The notes below the pieces were generated by a model, which ran no database searches, had not been told where the DNA came from, and worked only from the letters and a program-made list of their open reading frames with translations. Source: Bathymodiolus brooksi (lineage: Eukaryota > Mollusca > Bivalvia > Mytilida > Modiolidae). Taken from it: a stretch of 64,000 nucleotides of DNA. Position numbers and translations under genes: made by a program. The DNA lies in NCBI GenBank assembly GCA_963680875.1, contig OY804589.1, positions 19,984,413 to 20,048,412 of the forward strand. The letters are read 5' to 3'. How positions within the stretch are numbered: position 1 is the first letter of the stretch; every line of letters begins with the position of its first letter. Positions 1-12,300 of this stretch are shown here, one piece after another.

Positions 1-142
1 CAAACTAAAGACTGTAAAAGTGATATAAACACATAGCGCTAAAGAATAAAGATAAAGACTAGTTGGCTCGGAGTCGGTATACTGTGTCCAATGGAGCGAC
101 ATATTATACGTACATTGTTGTTCTAATGAGTTAGCACTATAA
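1..142 (+). repeat. Truncated SINE (3' part), family S3
   Basis: These bases match the 3' portion of the SINE copies at 2366-2725 and 29618-29957 (shared stretches around 'AGTGATATAAACACATAGCG' and 'GGAGCGACATA'). The element is cut off before its tail and runs straight into sequence homologous to intron 1 of the receptor genes (compare 27390 and 57488). It is therefore a rearrangement or deletion junction specific to the leftmost unit. Confidence 0.6.
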
Positions 143-988
143 ACATTTGAATCTACTTTGCAAACTGCGACACGTTAAAAAATGTGAAAACTAAGGTCCG
201 TCAGAAGTCGATTCTATATTTATATGCTTTTCACGTAGTAAAGAGGCGTAAATTGCCAACCCCTTTCTGATATGTCGTACATGCAGATCTGACATAAATC
301 AGGAGAGGAGCAGGTTCAAATAACTTTATATATAAATTTATAGCTGACTGAAAAGGTGGCAAATTATCATTATCTTTAGTACACACAAGTAAGCATTAAA
401 ACCTTAAAGTTGTACATCATATCCATAGAATGTGATCACATTTTGTCACATATGGAATGTTTATATTAATCGTTAAACTCATAGAAGAAATTTTGCTTCG
501 CTTGGAAGAGTTACTATAATTCGATACACTGTTGGTATGTATTTCTGCATACTGCACTTATTATGCTGTGCAGATCAGTCGTGCCGTATTGACACATGGA
601 TCAATGAAAATTAGAGTCATCAAATCAGTTCAACTTTACAAATTAACATTTGAAAAGCGGCAATTTGTTTGGCCAAGCAACGCTCATCTGAATGAGACCC
701 GCTATATCAGCTACATGATCTTGATGTTAGAACTTTGGGTACAAATTAAAAAATATTATCAACGTATGATATCATAAATGTAATGTTATGACGTTATCTA
801 AAACTACATGACGGTTTAAGTTAAAGATTGAAGAAACTATAAACATGGAACAGCTACGAATTCAAATCAAAGGTTTCAAAAAGCTGTACATGAATATGGG
901 AATATTCTGTTTGTGTTTATATTGCATAATACTTGATAAATTACAAAATTTTAAGTTACAAATACTTTCTTTCTAAATAACCACTTAC
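143..988 (-). other. Intron 1 (part) of the leftmost receptor gene copy
   Basis: This stretch is collinear with 27385-28233 (gene A intron 1) and with 57490-57842 plus 62870-63328 (gene B intron 1, interrupted there by a transposon). No conserved coding frame is visible, and small open frames are not kept between copies. It is useful as the empty-site reference for the transposon insertion in gene B. Confidence 0.7.
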
Positions 989-1040
989 CAGCGTTTGATG
1001 AACAAACTTTGAAAACCAGTAATAAAATTAGTCCCAACAT
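989..1040 (-). CDS. Signal-peptide exon of a third receptor gene copy (rest lies left of window)
   Basis: On the minus strand an ATG opens a 17-codon hydrophobic leader, MLGLILLLVFKVCSSNA, followed by one base and a donor GTAAGT. The exon ends in phase 1, exactly what the Ig1 exons of the family need. The same exon occurs at 28234-28285 (gene A) and 63329-63380 (gene B) with one or two changes. The downstream exons of this copy would lie to the left of the window. The leader directs the receptor to the secretory pathway, and cleavage after the SSNA stretch is plausible. Confidence is good because sequence, donor and phase are conserved three times. Confidence 0.75.
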
Positions 1041-1133
1041 TTTAATATTTTAGTCAGTTCTGAGACCTTAACACGGAAGTAGATACCTGTTTTCAATTTA
1101 AATTCTTGTCTACTAGACCGTACTGTTCCACAC

Positions 1134-1150
1134 AATATATATACTATATT
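1134..1150 (-). promoter_or_regulatory. Candidate TATA box, leftmost copy
   Basis: A TATATATA-type run lies about 100 bp upstream of the signal-peptide ATG on the minus strand and is kept at the same place in all three copies. Calling it a promoter is inference, because AT-rich runs are common here. Confidence 0.35.
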
Positions 1151-1495
1151 CAATTGATTATTTGTTTGACCTTAGCAAATATTATACCCAGTTTGTTTAT
1201 TTAATCGTGTCGCGATGAGGTAATGTTTACGTTTTGTTTCTTTGATGTTGGGTATATCTAATACACTTTCTTTGTTGCATTACTCGGTCAAATGATAAAC
1301 TATATATCTGGCTGACACCCTCCCCCCCCCCCCCATTTATGGTTGTTTAAATGTGTATATTTGTTATTTTGTAATATTTAACATTTATAACAATATCACT
1401 TTACTCAATGCAACTGACACTTGCTTCATGAATTACAGACTAATTATCTACACGATTTCTTTTTCTCATCTGTCATTACATTTTAATAGAAAAAT
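1151..1495. other. Upstream region of the leftmost copy with a poly-C run
   Basis: This gene-free stretch upstream of the leader exon contains a run of about 14 C at 1320-1334. The run is also present at 28566 (about 16-18 C) and, interrupted, at 63659. No other element is recognised. Confidence 0.4.
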
Positions 1496-1672
1496 AGGGA
1501 CAGTCGTGGTCGTGATCATATAGTAGTTAGATTTAGAACTACTGTATTACCACTAAAGTTGTGAGTTCGAATCCCTCTAATGACGAGGTGTACTCATACA
1601 AAATTATATTTAGTGACTTGCAATTGGTCAGTGGTTAAACACCATAACCCTATCCCTAACCCTAATAGAAAT
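1496..1672 (+). repeat. tRNA-derived SINE, family S1 (5' part)
   Basis: The head reads GGGACAGTCGTGGTCGTGAT and is followed about 50 bp later by a B-box-like GTTCGAATCCC, the layout of a tRNA-derived pol III promoter. It ends near CCTAACCCTAA. Orthologous insertions lie at 28748-28915 and 63838-64000, so it predates the tandem duplication. The intronic copies at 13265-13529 and 46095-46364 share the head. Confidence 0.65.
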
Positions 1673-2365
1673 AAATTGAATACCGTAAATATATATTCTA
1701 TGATATTCTATTCAGAAGGAATATGTTGGCACTTTTTTACTGATTGATTTTGTCAAATACTAGTACGCTGACATCTGTTTGATTGGCAAAAAATCCAAAC
1801 ATGTTTAACCCGGTGTCGGATGAATCTGAGCTACAATAAAGTCAAGCTACTTTTTGTCATTTGGAATGAAATTTTTCTGAACCACAGAGTTGTTCCAAAT
1901 GATAGCAGTGAAAATTTGCTATCTCAACAATACTTTAAAAATACGATTCCAGTTATTGCCCTTTTGCCAAGTTCTGATAAATTAATAAAACTCTAGAAAG
2001 CAAAAACGCCGGCTTATCTTTTCCAGATACAATTTGTGAATGAAATGGGGGTGGAGTGGAGAAGAGAAGAAGTAAGTGACGAGATCTAATTTTAATCAGA
2101 TATATTCATCCCCGAAATGGATATACCAATCTCCTGTTCATTTACATCTGGATAAAAATCCATTATTTCATTTATTATAATATATTTACAAATCTAAATA
2201 CATTCAAGTCTCATAAAAATTTAATATATATAGATATATATATATATATTTGAAAAGAACTTAAATAAATTGCTATTATGAAATAGATAATGCATTTTCT
2301 GTTTTCCAACATATTCGAACGTAACACGAAGGCTAGTTGTCATAATAAACAAGTAATACAGAGTT

Positions 2366-2725
2366 ACAATGGTGTAATTGTTAGGGTAATCGTATCAAGT
2401 GCCGTAGATCTACGTGGTTAGATCGTGTGTTCGGTAGACATCGAGTCAATCTAAAGACTATAAAAGTGATATAAACACATAGCGTAAATGAAGGAAGGCA
2501 AAGACTAGTTGGCTCTGAGTCGGTATACTGTGCCCAATGGAGCGACATAGTATACGTACATTGTTGTTCTAATGATTTATCACTATTAAAATTCAACTCT
2601 GTTGGTCTAGTACAAAGTGGACAGCACCATCTCATAAACAATAAGTTTGTGTATAAATGAATGTGGGCTTTCCGCGATAGAGCTGAACTAAACGTCGCTT
2701 AAAGTTAAACAACATTCACTCATTT
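2366..2725 (+). repeat. tRNA-derived SINE, family S3
   Basis: It starts with a tRNA-like 'GGTGTAATTGTTAGGGTAAT' A-box region and a GTGTTCGG-like B box, and ends with 'AAAGTTAAACAACATTCACTC'-type tail sequence. The same insertion is at 29618-29957, so it was present before duplication. Short open frames across it are incidental. Confidence 0.6.
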
Positions 2726-3089
2726 ACGACTTTGAAACGATTCAGTCAACAAATCGGTATAGTGGTATAGACATAGCAACTACTTGTTAGGTTCAGGGTG
2801 GTTTTTTTCTTTGCTTTATTTAATTTTCGCTGCAAGCTTGCTATGAGAGTTCTTAATTTGTGTTTTATTGATCTTCGTCATTTAATGGTTTTTTTTTTTT
2901 GGGGGGGGGGGGATTTTCATTCATTTGGCTTCAATTCCCACTGATGAGACATAAGTTGTTGAAATCCATATATGGTGCAATAATTCAACGTTTGTATGTT
3001 CCGAAATTACTGGGTCGATATCACTGTTGGTACATGAACTATTAGTTCCATGATAGCATCATCAGCCCAATAACTAGCAATTTAAAGAA
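2726..3089. other. Intergenic, no gene seen; T/G homopolymer pair
   Basis: It is non-coding in both strands and holds a T-run followed by a G-run at about 2889-2911. The homologous site in the next unit (about 30121) has only a short remnant, so the run is unstable. Confidence 0.4.
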
Positions 3090-3770
3090 ATTGTCATCGG
3101 AAAGTGATAAGCTACTCAAAATGATGCCGGTGTGTGATTCAGGTAGCGAAATTGTATTCATGAAAATAAGCTACATTGAATCTGTTCATGGTATGACGTA
3201 GGTATCAAAGTGTTATCCGTGAAAATATACTACCTTGCATAACTCATGTGTGTGCTATTGGTATGAAAGTAATATTCATGAAAATTAGCTACCTGACAAT
3301 CCTTTATTACATGCTATAGATAGAAATCATGACTTCCCCTAATTCTCTTCATTGAAGATTATCTATGAAAATAAGCTTCATTATGTCTCCCTAGTGTGTG
3401 ACATTGGCATCAAAGGGTCATCCATGAAAATATGCTACATGATATTCCTTCATTACATGGTATAAGTATCATAATATTTTCCAAGTAAATATGCTACCTT
3501 ACATCTTTTCATTTTCTGATATAGCCATCAAAGCGCTATACATGAAAATATACAATCCTACAACACCCCCTCCCAGTGTTTCATACATGTACCATCAAAA
3601 TAAGCTGACATATATCCCATCAGAATGTGTTATTGGTATAGAACGGTTATTCATGAAAATGAACTACCTTACATCTCTCCAAATTGTGATATTGGTAAAA
3701 TAAGCTACCTTACATCTTCCAAGCATGTGGCATTGATATCAGAAGGTTGTCCATGAAAACTAAGACAAAA
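3090..3770. repeat. Degenerate ~60-75 bp tandem repeat
   Basis: The phrase 'catgaaaataagctaccttacatct...gtgatattggtatcaaag' recurs about ten times with heavy divergence and slightly variable spacing. It is also present, and longer, at 30400-31520. It is intergenic between receptor genes. No coding potential is supported. Confidence 0.6.
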
Positions 3771-4261
3771 GATGTAACATCTACGTCTCTACTCAATATA
3801 GTTAGTAAGTGGAAAGGTTTTTTTTTCTTCAGGTATACCTTTCCTATTTGAAGATGCAACCATTTCAGTCCATTCTCGATGGATCTGTCTAACTGTTCTT
3901 CATCTTATGGATAAATACATGCATCATTTACAAATTTTATGTTGTTTTTATCTGTTTGAATTGAAATTTAATCTGACCCATATGAGTGCCAAGTGAGATG
4001 GTTGACCTTATCCTTTATTCTGCAGAGAATCTACAGATGGAAACCTTTAAATGAACAGAACAACTGCAACAATATTTCTCCCATTATGACGGCGTTTTAA
4101 ACCGCTGAACAAGTGGTGGACAAATATGCTATCCTCTAGACGATTAAAATGTCTTGTGCCTTTCCTCGTGTCCTAGCAACATAATTATGTAGATGTCCAC
4201 CAAAGGATTTTGAAATAAAGTTCGTGTTGAATAATGGGAGAAACAAATTCTCCTTCAGTTG

Positions 4262-4396
4262 CCCATGTGGGTTACGATATTTCTCCACTCTCGAGAGTTA
4301 AATTAAAAATTTTAAACACTCTCCTGACGGTTTGTGGATAACATTTTTAATTTAACTCTCTTGAGTGGAGGAATATCGTAACCCACGGGCAACTGA
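4262..4396. repeat. MITE-like fold-back element
   Basis: Two arms of about 50 bp are inverted copies: GGGTTACGATATTTCTCCAC... at 4268 onward and its complement ending near 4387, around a loop of about 30 bp. The outer bases GTTGCCCATG / ACGGGCAAC are also paired. The same element is at 32006-32151, so insertion precedes the tandem duplication. Confidence 0.65.
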
Positions 4397-6182
4397 ATGA
4401 GAATCTATATATCTCCTTAACCTTGTTTGTGTGTGTATGTGTAAGTGCGTATATTTAAATTGTCTAAGGAATAAAAAAAATCACACATATACATGAAGTA
4501 GGATCTGAAATAAATATCATAAGGACCACAAAAGAGCATAACTTTTCATTTGTATTTCAGATTGTCTAATGTGTATTGACCTCTCTCTGGTCAAAATCTA
4601 CTGCTATTACTAATATGGAAATATTGCATTTCCAAAACTATCAATGTGTAGTTGCCTTTTCTCTGATATTTCAACAATTCAACGGTCAACGGAGTAATTA
4701 TTGTTCCTATGAAATCCCCACTACAACGACGTTCGTGGTTACAATTATATGATATCATACTGTGTTTGTAAATATTCGTGCAAAACAAAATTCACACGTT
4801 GTTATATGTAATATGTATCATACCATTCAAATACTAGTTGAGCGAATTTTATCTATTTTTTTGTACTTGTGTTATTGTGTCAAATTCCAAAATATAAATT
4901 GTATGTTCAGATCTTATTAAATCAAAAGACTTCACTATAAAGATAGTGACTTATTTCTCAACAATATTACACACAATTTAATTTAAGTATGTTTTATTGT
5001 CATAAAACAACAAAGCGATTCGACACCAGTAATACAAGATAAAGATGCCTTCTCTATATTACACATGCCTATACATAACACAATAAATGTATATATTGCA
5101 CTGCATGTACGAAGAGATGAAGATTTCTAGCTAGCCCTCTAGCATTCGCTTCTTTATTCACTCCTCGAAATAGCGATAAGTCAATATCACTCTGAGGTAG
5201 TCTTTGGCTGAATAACAAAACACATTTTTCATCTTAGCGTTACTCGTCTGTAATATGAATTGTTTTTATGATTCTTCAGATATTCGTGTTTACGTAAATG
5301 ACATCATTTTGTCTGTGCGTCGGTGATTCTACAATAAAGAAGAAGTAATCAATATTTTCAACTATATTAAGTATAATATCAAGAAAATACTTTCATTGTA
5401 TTGTTGCCAGTATCATTTCTGTTTTGATGTCTAACTTTGCAAAGGTTTATTATATATCTTAGATAAAGAAAACAACCAATCCATTGGCCAATTGTAATGA
5501 GAGTCACATGATATAATTTGCACATTTTGTTTCTAAAATTAACAAATTTTTAATACTGTTGCCCGGTGAATAATTCCTTTATTTGCCGGTAAGTAACCAC
5601 CAGCAAACCTCTGAGCGAACACGTGTTGTATCACACACACAATACGTAAGTACTATAGGCAAACAAAGTAATGGTGGTGTCGAAGGTTTGAATCTCCACT
5701 AACGTTAACGGTAACACAAATAGTCCAAGGAGGCGACAACGATATGTTTTAGATAACGTATTGGTTACCGGTAGGGATTTTAACTTTGACACACCTGAAG
5801 CATTTATTGAAGTATTAGGGAAAGTTAACGTTAATGCGAGGAAAAAAATCTAACATAAATATATATGTAATAAACAAAAACAGATTAAACGGAAAACTTG
5901 AAATACTTCATTAGCATAAAATTAGAACTTATAATTGATCTCTTCGAAGTGTTTAGTTGCTTAAAAGAGACACCATCAAATGACTCTGTTTTATCTCTTC
6001 AGCAAAAGAAAACTGAGAAGGTATTTTTCCATATATCGTATATCAATTTTCCAAGAAAATGCGAATAATAAATAAAAGTCAGGAGAAAATACAAGTTAAA
6101 ACGTTATGTTGTATTGGTTTGTGCATGGACGATCGTGGGTTAAATTCCAGGCTAAAAACAAAGATTATAAAATTGACATTGG
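4397..6182. other. Intergenic / 3' flank of gene A, nothing recognised
   Basis: It is collinear with 32152-34723 of the next unit except for the retroelement insertion there. The open frames are short and not conserved between the two copies as proteins. It may include the 3' UTR of gene A. No polyadenylation site could be assigned with confidence. Confidence 0.4.
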
Positions 6183-6353
6183 TTACAATTCAGCCAATAT
6201 CGCGGTAGTAAAGTGTAAATTAAGATATGTGATTGGTTTGTTATGTGTTGGGATGATGTTTCCATGGAACAACTGTTGATTCTGTGTATCAGTAGTATCA
6301 ATATCAAAGCTTAGTATCTTATCAATAGGTAACGTTTTATCGCCATGACAGAG
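6183..6353 (-). pseudogene. Cut-off end of the terminal tail exon of gene A, with ITIM
   Basis: Beyond the in-frame stop at 6354-6356 the old frame stays open to the ancestral stop at 6183-6185. It still encodes the ITYLNL motif (I-x-Y-x-x-L, an ITIM) that gene B keeps at the corresponding place. Conservation of the frame after the stop suggests that the nonsense change is recent. By the model this part is 3' UTR in gene A. Confidence 0.65.
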
Positions 6354-6389
6354 CTAGTAACTGGTTATTTCTCTATAGCCTCCAAACAA
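6354..6389 (-). CDS. Gene A tail exon 3 (terminal), ends at premature TAG
   Basis: Acceptor GGTGATTAG precedes the exon. The frame enters in phase 0 and reads LFGGYREITSY followed by TAG. In gene B the corresponding codon is TGG and the frame goes on for 57 more residues with an ITIM. Here the tail stops after YREI and TSY, leaving only short tyrosine motifs. Splice site and phase agree with the preceding exon. Confidence 0.65.
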   Translation of the reverse strand: MFGGYREITSY

Positions 6390-9300
6390 CTAATCACCCA
6401 CACATCCAACAGTAATCTAAGTCAATAACTAAGCATATTCCAAAACAGTTTCAGAGGAAGATTGTATAGGTTTGTAAGGGAAATTATCGTTTTCCTATTC
6501 CAATGAGTTTTTGTGTGATGAACATTGTATTTAATGCTTTAAATAAATAAGTAACAGATATGTAAAAGTTCCATTTTACCACAATCATTCTACATACCTG
6601 TATTCTGTTGTAATCCATTATATATATGTAAATCTGAGTTGGAGGATCTACAAGACAAGACACATAAACACCTTTATACTAAAGTGACATAACTGTTATT
6701 TATTGGAGACAAGTTACTAAATAGTTATTCTTTCTGGCTGTAACTCAACACCTACCAACATGAAAATCATATTTGTGTTCATCTTGCCCAAAATCTGGAA
6801 TTGAAAATTAAACCTCAAGTCACGTCAAAATAATCAAATATATCTATATTTAGCAGTTTATCTATCATATCAAAGAAACTATCACTCAACTATAGGAAAC
6901 ACTTTCATCGTCATCATATGATATCAGGTTTTATCATAACATGAAATATCCTACTATTTATATTGTGACATAGATATCAACTGTTTCTATGACTTAGTAT
7001 TGATCTACGTATGCAATATATCTCCCATCATCATTAACACCAATGAATGGTTTTGTGAATCAAAGATACTAGGTATCACAAAACGGTAACAATTGTTCAT
7101 AGAACTTTCTAACACTACTTCGGGTTTGTATTTTATATTTATTTCTGATTGTATCTTTTAAGATCCATTGACTAGTATATTTTCCCACTCTTTCTACAGC
7201 ATGGTAATATTGATATAATTTTAAAGTGATGATCTATAGGGTGGGGGTTGACAGAGGAGTGGTTGGTTTTGCTATGATTGGGTATGTTGTCGACAACAGC
7301 TATATGTTCAAATGTATTGGTACATTTCGTTTATCTTGCTCCATAACGATAATAAACTGAGGAGCAAAAATACCACACCATCAGAACAATTCTAAAATAC
7401 AATAGATATATCGTAGACAAGGAGGAAAATGGAATAGATATATCGTAGACAAGGAAGAAAAACACAATATATGTATCGTAGACACCATCAAAACAATTCA
7501 AAAATACAATAGATATATCGTGGACAAGGAGGCAAAAGTGACATTTCTAAAAACACATGCATGTGACTTATCACCTTCCTGCCTTGAAAAGTGGCTGCTT
7601 AACCAGCTCCGTGGGACCATCCCCCCTCCCATCTTAGGGAAATGATACGTTCGAGTAAGTGTTTTCCAAATGTGAGTAAAATGCCTACATTCACATTAAT
7701 AATACGGAAACACACCATTATTTTAATTTTGCACTTTTATCTGTTATTTTATTTGTTGAATGTATTCAGTACTCACTCAGTGTCTCCAGTTGTGTCATAA
7801 ATTGTACTTTCTGCTATAAATAGAAATTAAGTTTTGTAAAGTAAATTATGTTTTAAATTCGTTGAATTACGGTTATCATTTACAAATTTCAAACCTCTAA
7901 CTTGTATTGTACTCTGACTACTTGGTATTACTATTCTCACTTCTTCATAAAACACAATGGTGGGGTAATGGTCAGCGTGCTCATCTCGAGTGCGGTATAT
8001 CGTGTGTACGAAACCCGGTCGGGTCAAACCAAGGACTATTTAATTGGTATATTATGCTTCTCTGCAAATCACGCATCTCTAAGGAGAAAAACCAAAGACT
8101 GCTTGGCTCAGAATAAGAATAATGTGTTAGTGTTAGACATGCCTACCCACGGACTGTTGCCTCAGTCAACTAGCACTAAGTCCAACAAAGCGCACATCAT
8201 TATCATCTCATCGAATATGTAACTTGTTCTTGTCATGATACAGCTGCAAACATTTCCCAGTGGCGTTAAACAACACACACACTCACTCACTCTCTTCTTC
8301 ATAATCATATCATAATTTTATTATCATGAGTCAGTCAAAACACAGTTATCATTGTCGTAGATTTTGTTGGTAAATCAGCCACGATTCCGTTGAAATCATT
8401 TTTCTGTTTTCTTCTCCATTTTTCTACATAATTATTTCTGATAGGATACGTACTGAAGCAAAGTGTTTCAACTATTTGTAGGCATGTTTTCAATATGAAC
8501 TTAATATTTTCTCTTTCCTTATATGTATTTTGGATATAACTTTACCGGGATGCCATTAATATGACAAATATTGCCTACCCTGCCGGAGAACCTTAACTCA
8601 ACATTGGTTTGTCTGCGGTTCGTGATATTTGATGTTTTGACTCATGGTTTTTCATATGTTTTTGATTTGTTTTTATTTTAGTCTTGTTTTTGTTTTTGTT
8701 TTTATCTGTATTTGTTTTCGCTTTGTCTTGTTTTTTTTTATTATTTTGTTTACTTTTTTTTTATCAGACTTACTTTAATATATGTACGGAATTAAGCATT
8801 TTTGTCCTATAAATAAAAGGGAAAACATGCACACGTGTCTCAAATTGTCCATGCATGTTCTTCAATGTGCATAACACTACAAATAACATATGTACTGTTT
8901 ATGTAATAATTGTTGATTTTCAATGCATACACATATATTTCAGTCAGATATGATAAATAAAATATTGAGTTGAGTGTTCAAATGAACTTTTAAAACAGAT
9001 AGAGTTAAACAGTGATAATCTCATATAATGTGAAATTACATGTTCATCGTAGTCGACTTATATGGTAAAGCTTACATATACATGTACTAGTACTTTCCCC
9101 TTTATGATATATTAACTAACTGACCAATCCGAGCTTAGAGCATATACTGAAGCAGTCATTCTAAACGAAAAAAGACCAGTTCGCTTTGTTGTAGCTTGTA
9201 GATTTGTTTTAATGTAATGCCATAAAAAATATTCTTGGTAATTGAAGTTCAATATTTATTTATTTAATAAGGATTATCTTTAGCCCAATTTTGGTTGGAT

Positions 9301-12300
9301 TTATTTGTATTTTAGTTTTTTATGGAGGTCTTGAAGCATAACATATAAATACTGAATTTCTGGGTATGCCGTTGTTATTTGTAGAGTAGGGGATATCACA
9401 GAACATGCCTTTTCACTACAAGATTTTAAACATCCCATGATATTCTTACAGAACTCAGAAGAATCGTGTACCTTTCAGAAAATTGCATATAAGTCTTTTT
9501 GTACATGTATTTTTGCTTCCAATTCTCCGATATCACCCAGAATATGACCTGCCCCGGGTTTTTAGCATTAGTAACCGTCCTTGTCTCATCAATTCACTCA
9601 TGTATCTATTTAGATTTATGCATATTCATACCTGGTTTTCTAAGTCTATATCGCTTCAGAACATAAATAGATACAATAAGTAATCCTACAACTACAGCTG
9701 TTGATCCAATGCCAGCTCCAATACCAATTGTTGCCGAACTGTTGTCATCCTCGGATGATACTGTAAGACAGGAGTTCATCATGAAATGTAATATCGTTGT
9801 CGTATGTTATTTTATGTAGAGCGGCCGATGTTGTTGCTATCGTATGTTATTTTATGTAGAACGGCCGATGTTGTTGCTATCGTATGTTATTTTATGTAGA
9901 GCGGCCGATGTTGTTGCGATCGTATGTTATTTTATGTAGAACGGCCGATGTTGTTGCTATCGTATGTTATTTTATGTAGAGCGGCCGATGTTGTTGCGAT
10001 CGTATGTTATTTTATGAAGAACGCCAATGTTGTTGCGATCGTATGCTAGTTAGTTTGTATTTACCTATTCAACGGGTGCCCATCAGCGAGATAAATTACT
10101 GCCCCTGGTGAGATTTACCTTACAGATGTGGTCTATGCGGTCCATTCAGTGACCCCGTGAATATTTATATGGTGACTGATATGTAATTATAAGATAATCT
10201 GTGACCCCACCACAGAAACTAGATATTAGTAAAATGTTGAAATGGCATTGACATCATTCTAGCTTTGTTTCTGTAAAATGTCACTTTTACACACAGCAAA
10301 GATCTGCATGTTTAACTGTATCATTGCAATGCATTGCATATAGTTTAATATGTACAGGCGCCGATACATTTGAAAATATACAATTCCCTCACGAATAATC
10401 CACTGTCGTAAGCAATATGAAAAGCGAAAGAACGAAACATAAATTGAAGGTGAATATTTTGAATGCACAAGCGAGGGACAATATATGTGCGCCATATTGG
10501 TGTTCGTATAGAACTATACTTGGTCAGTCATATCCACTTGATATATAGGCATATTGTATTATCTTCATTTTCCGTGTACATGTACACAAATAAACTACAT
10601 ATTTAGAGAGACAATATACAGATAAAAGATGTTGCAAAATGTCTTTCTTTTTAAATAATTAGCGATATCAGAAATATATTGAATACAACATCAATTTACG
10701 AGGACAAATGCAAATTATAATGTATTTTCTTTCTTTGATATACAAATAATTATTTGATTTTTTTTAATGTTAGTATGCACAACGGCCCTGAACAAATACA
10801 TCACATCACTTTTGAATGATGCCCATAGCTTGACCGATAATCCGCATGTGCGAATTAAAATATATCTGTAGTTTAATTATTACATTGTTTATATAGCCAA
10901 CGGAGGACGTCATATTATAGTTTTGCATTCTGTATTCATTTAATCTTTGAAATATGAATTAAAACACAAACTTATCAAATAAATATATTTTCACTTTCTG
11001 GCTATATGTATTATTATTCACATTGTTTCACTCTCACAAGTAAGCACCACTCTACTGGTCAAGGTACAAAGTCATCTACACTTAACTCAGTAGAACGGAA
11101 TACAAACATACACTATATAGTTACTGAATTAAACAATTCTAAAATTTACCTGGACACAACTTTATAGAGCATGAATCAATTTCTGTGTCATCTCCATGAC
11201 AGTTTGAACCACCATGTGCAGGCTCTGGATTGTTACATTCCTGATATCGTGACCTTGATCCACTACCAAATGTCACTGAACATGAATTCCAATCCTGCCA
11301 TGTACCCCAGTTTCCATTTACTAGATATATAAAATGAAATATGTGTTAAGAAAAACCATTACAATTGAAAAATCACCAGAATATAATTGTCTTTATTATC
11401 CCAATCATCATAAAGTTCTCAAGTTGCCGTCCACATTAAAAATTTGCTATCTATCACGATTTTACCCTTTGTGGACATTACTGTCTACGAATATTTCCAA
11501 AGACAGAAAATAATCCAAATTTTGTCGACACTGTTATCCATTTCGAACGTATATAACCATACAAATATGGACGGTATATAGGATGATATTGCTGTTGCTA
11601 CATAAGTTGTACACACAAAATAAACGAGACCTGATATTTGCATATGTTAACCATGTCTTTCATTTCACACTATATGCCTAATTCAGACCATGTAAGCCAC
11701 CGGTGTACAAAGTTCAAAGATATTACAAATGTAACAAAAACAAAAACAAAGACACGATTGAGTGATTGATTGTTGTTTATCGTGAGCAGTATCTGATCTA
11801 TTTGCATGATGTGAACCATTGTACACACCAGTGGTCGCTTGTTGATATTTCCCATCAAAGCAGAAAGTGAATGTAATTACAACTTGTTTCGCAAAGGACA
11901 ACAGGTACAAATGAGAAAGATGTACCATAATAGCCATATTTCGGCTTATATATAAACTTAGTATGGGAGACATGATATTATATATTGTGTCCTACCTTCC
12001 TATTAGTGTTCCCATTCCTCTATCCATCTACTGGTTCGATTACGTCACATTAATCCATTGCAAAAGATCAATATTTAGAACTGAGTTGATCACCTCCTAT
12101 CAAATTTATTACCGAGTTTGCTATGCCTGCAAGAGCTCATTTATGTTGTGAAATCTTTTAATGAGACAATTAACATTCAAACTGATACAAAAACTATAAA
12201 TTTGTTTTCTTGTCAAAGATATCATTGATTGCATTGTCGCATACACTTAATTCAGTAGAACGCAGTACACACATACGTCATGTATTCCCTTAATTAAACA

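Noticed and set aside
7020..7080. Possible extra tail exon (minus strand PFIGVNDDGR, ending at a stop)
   Set aside because: The reading frame is similar in gene B, but a stop lies just upstream and no AG acceptor is available in the required phase.
7902..8222. 106-codon plus-strand open frame
   Set aside because: It lies inside a tRNA-derived SINE, and the copy at 36387-36720 does not keep the frame.
8340..8410. Possible alternative terminal exon (minus strand NDFNGIVADLPT...stop)
   Set aside because: The frame is similar in both copies, but it needs phase 0 after a phase 1 membrane exon, and the acceptor is not conserved in gene B.
11670..11973. Overlapping 62- and 96-codon minus-strand frames, also seen at 39590-39893
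   Set aside because: Their similarity between copies is no higher than that of the surrounding intron, the C-terminal ends differ, and no splice sites in phase 1 flank them.
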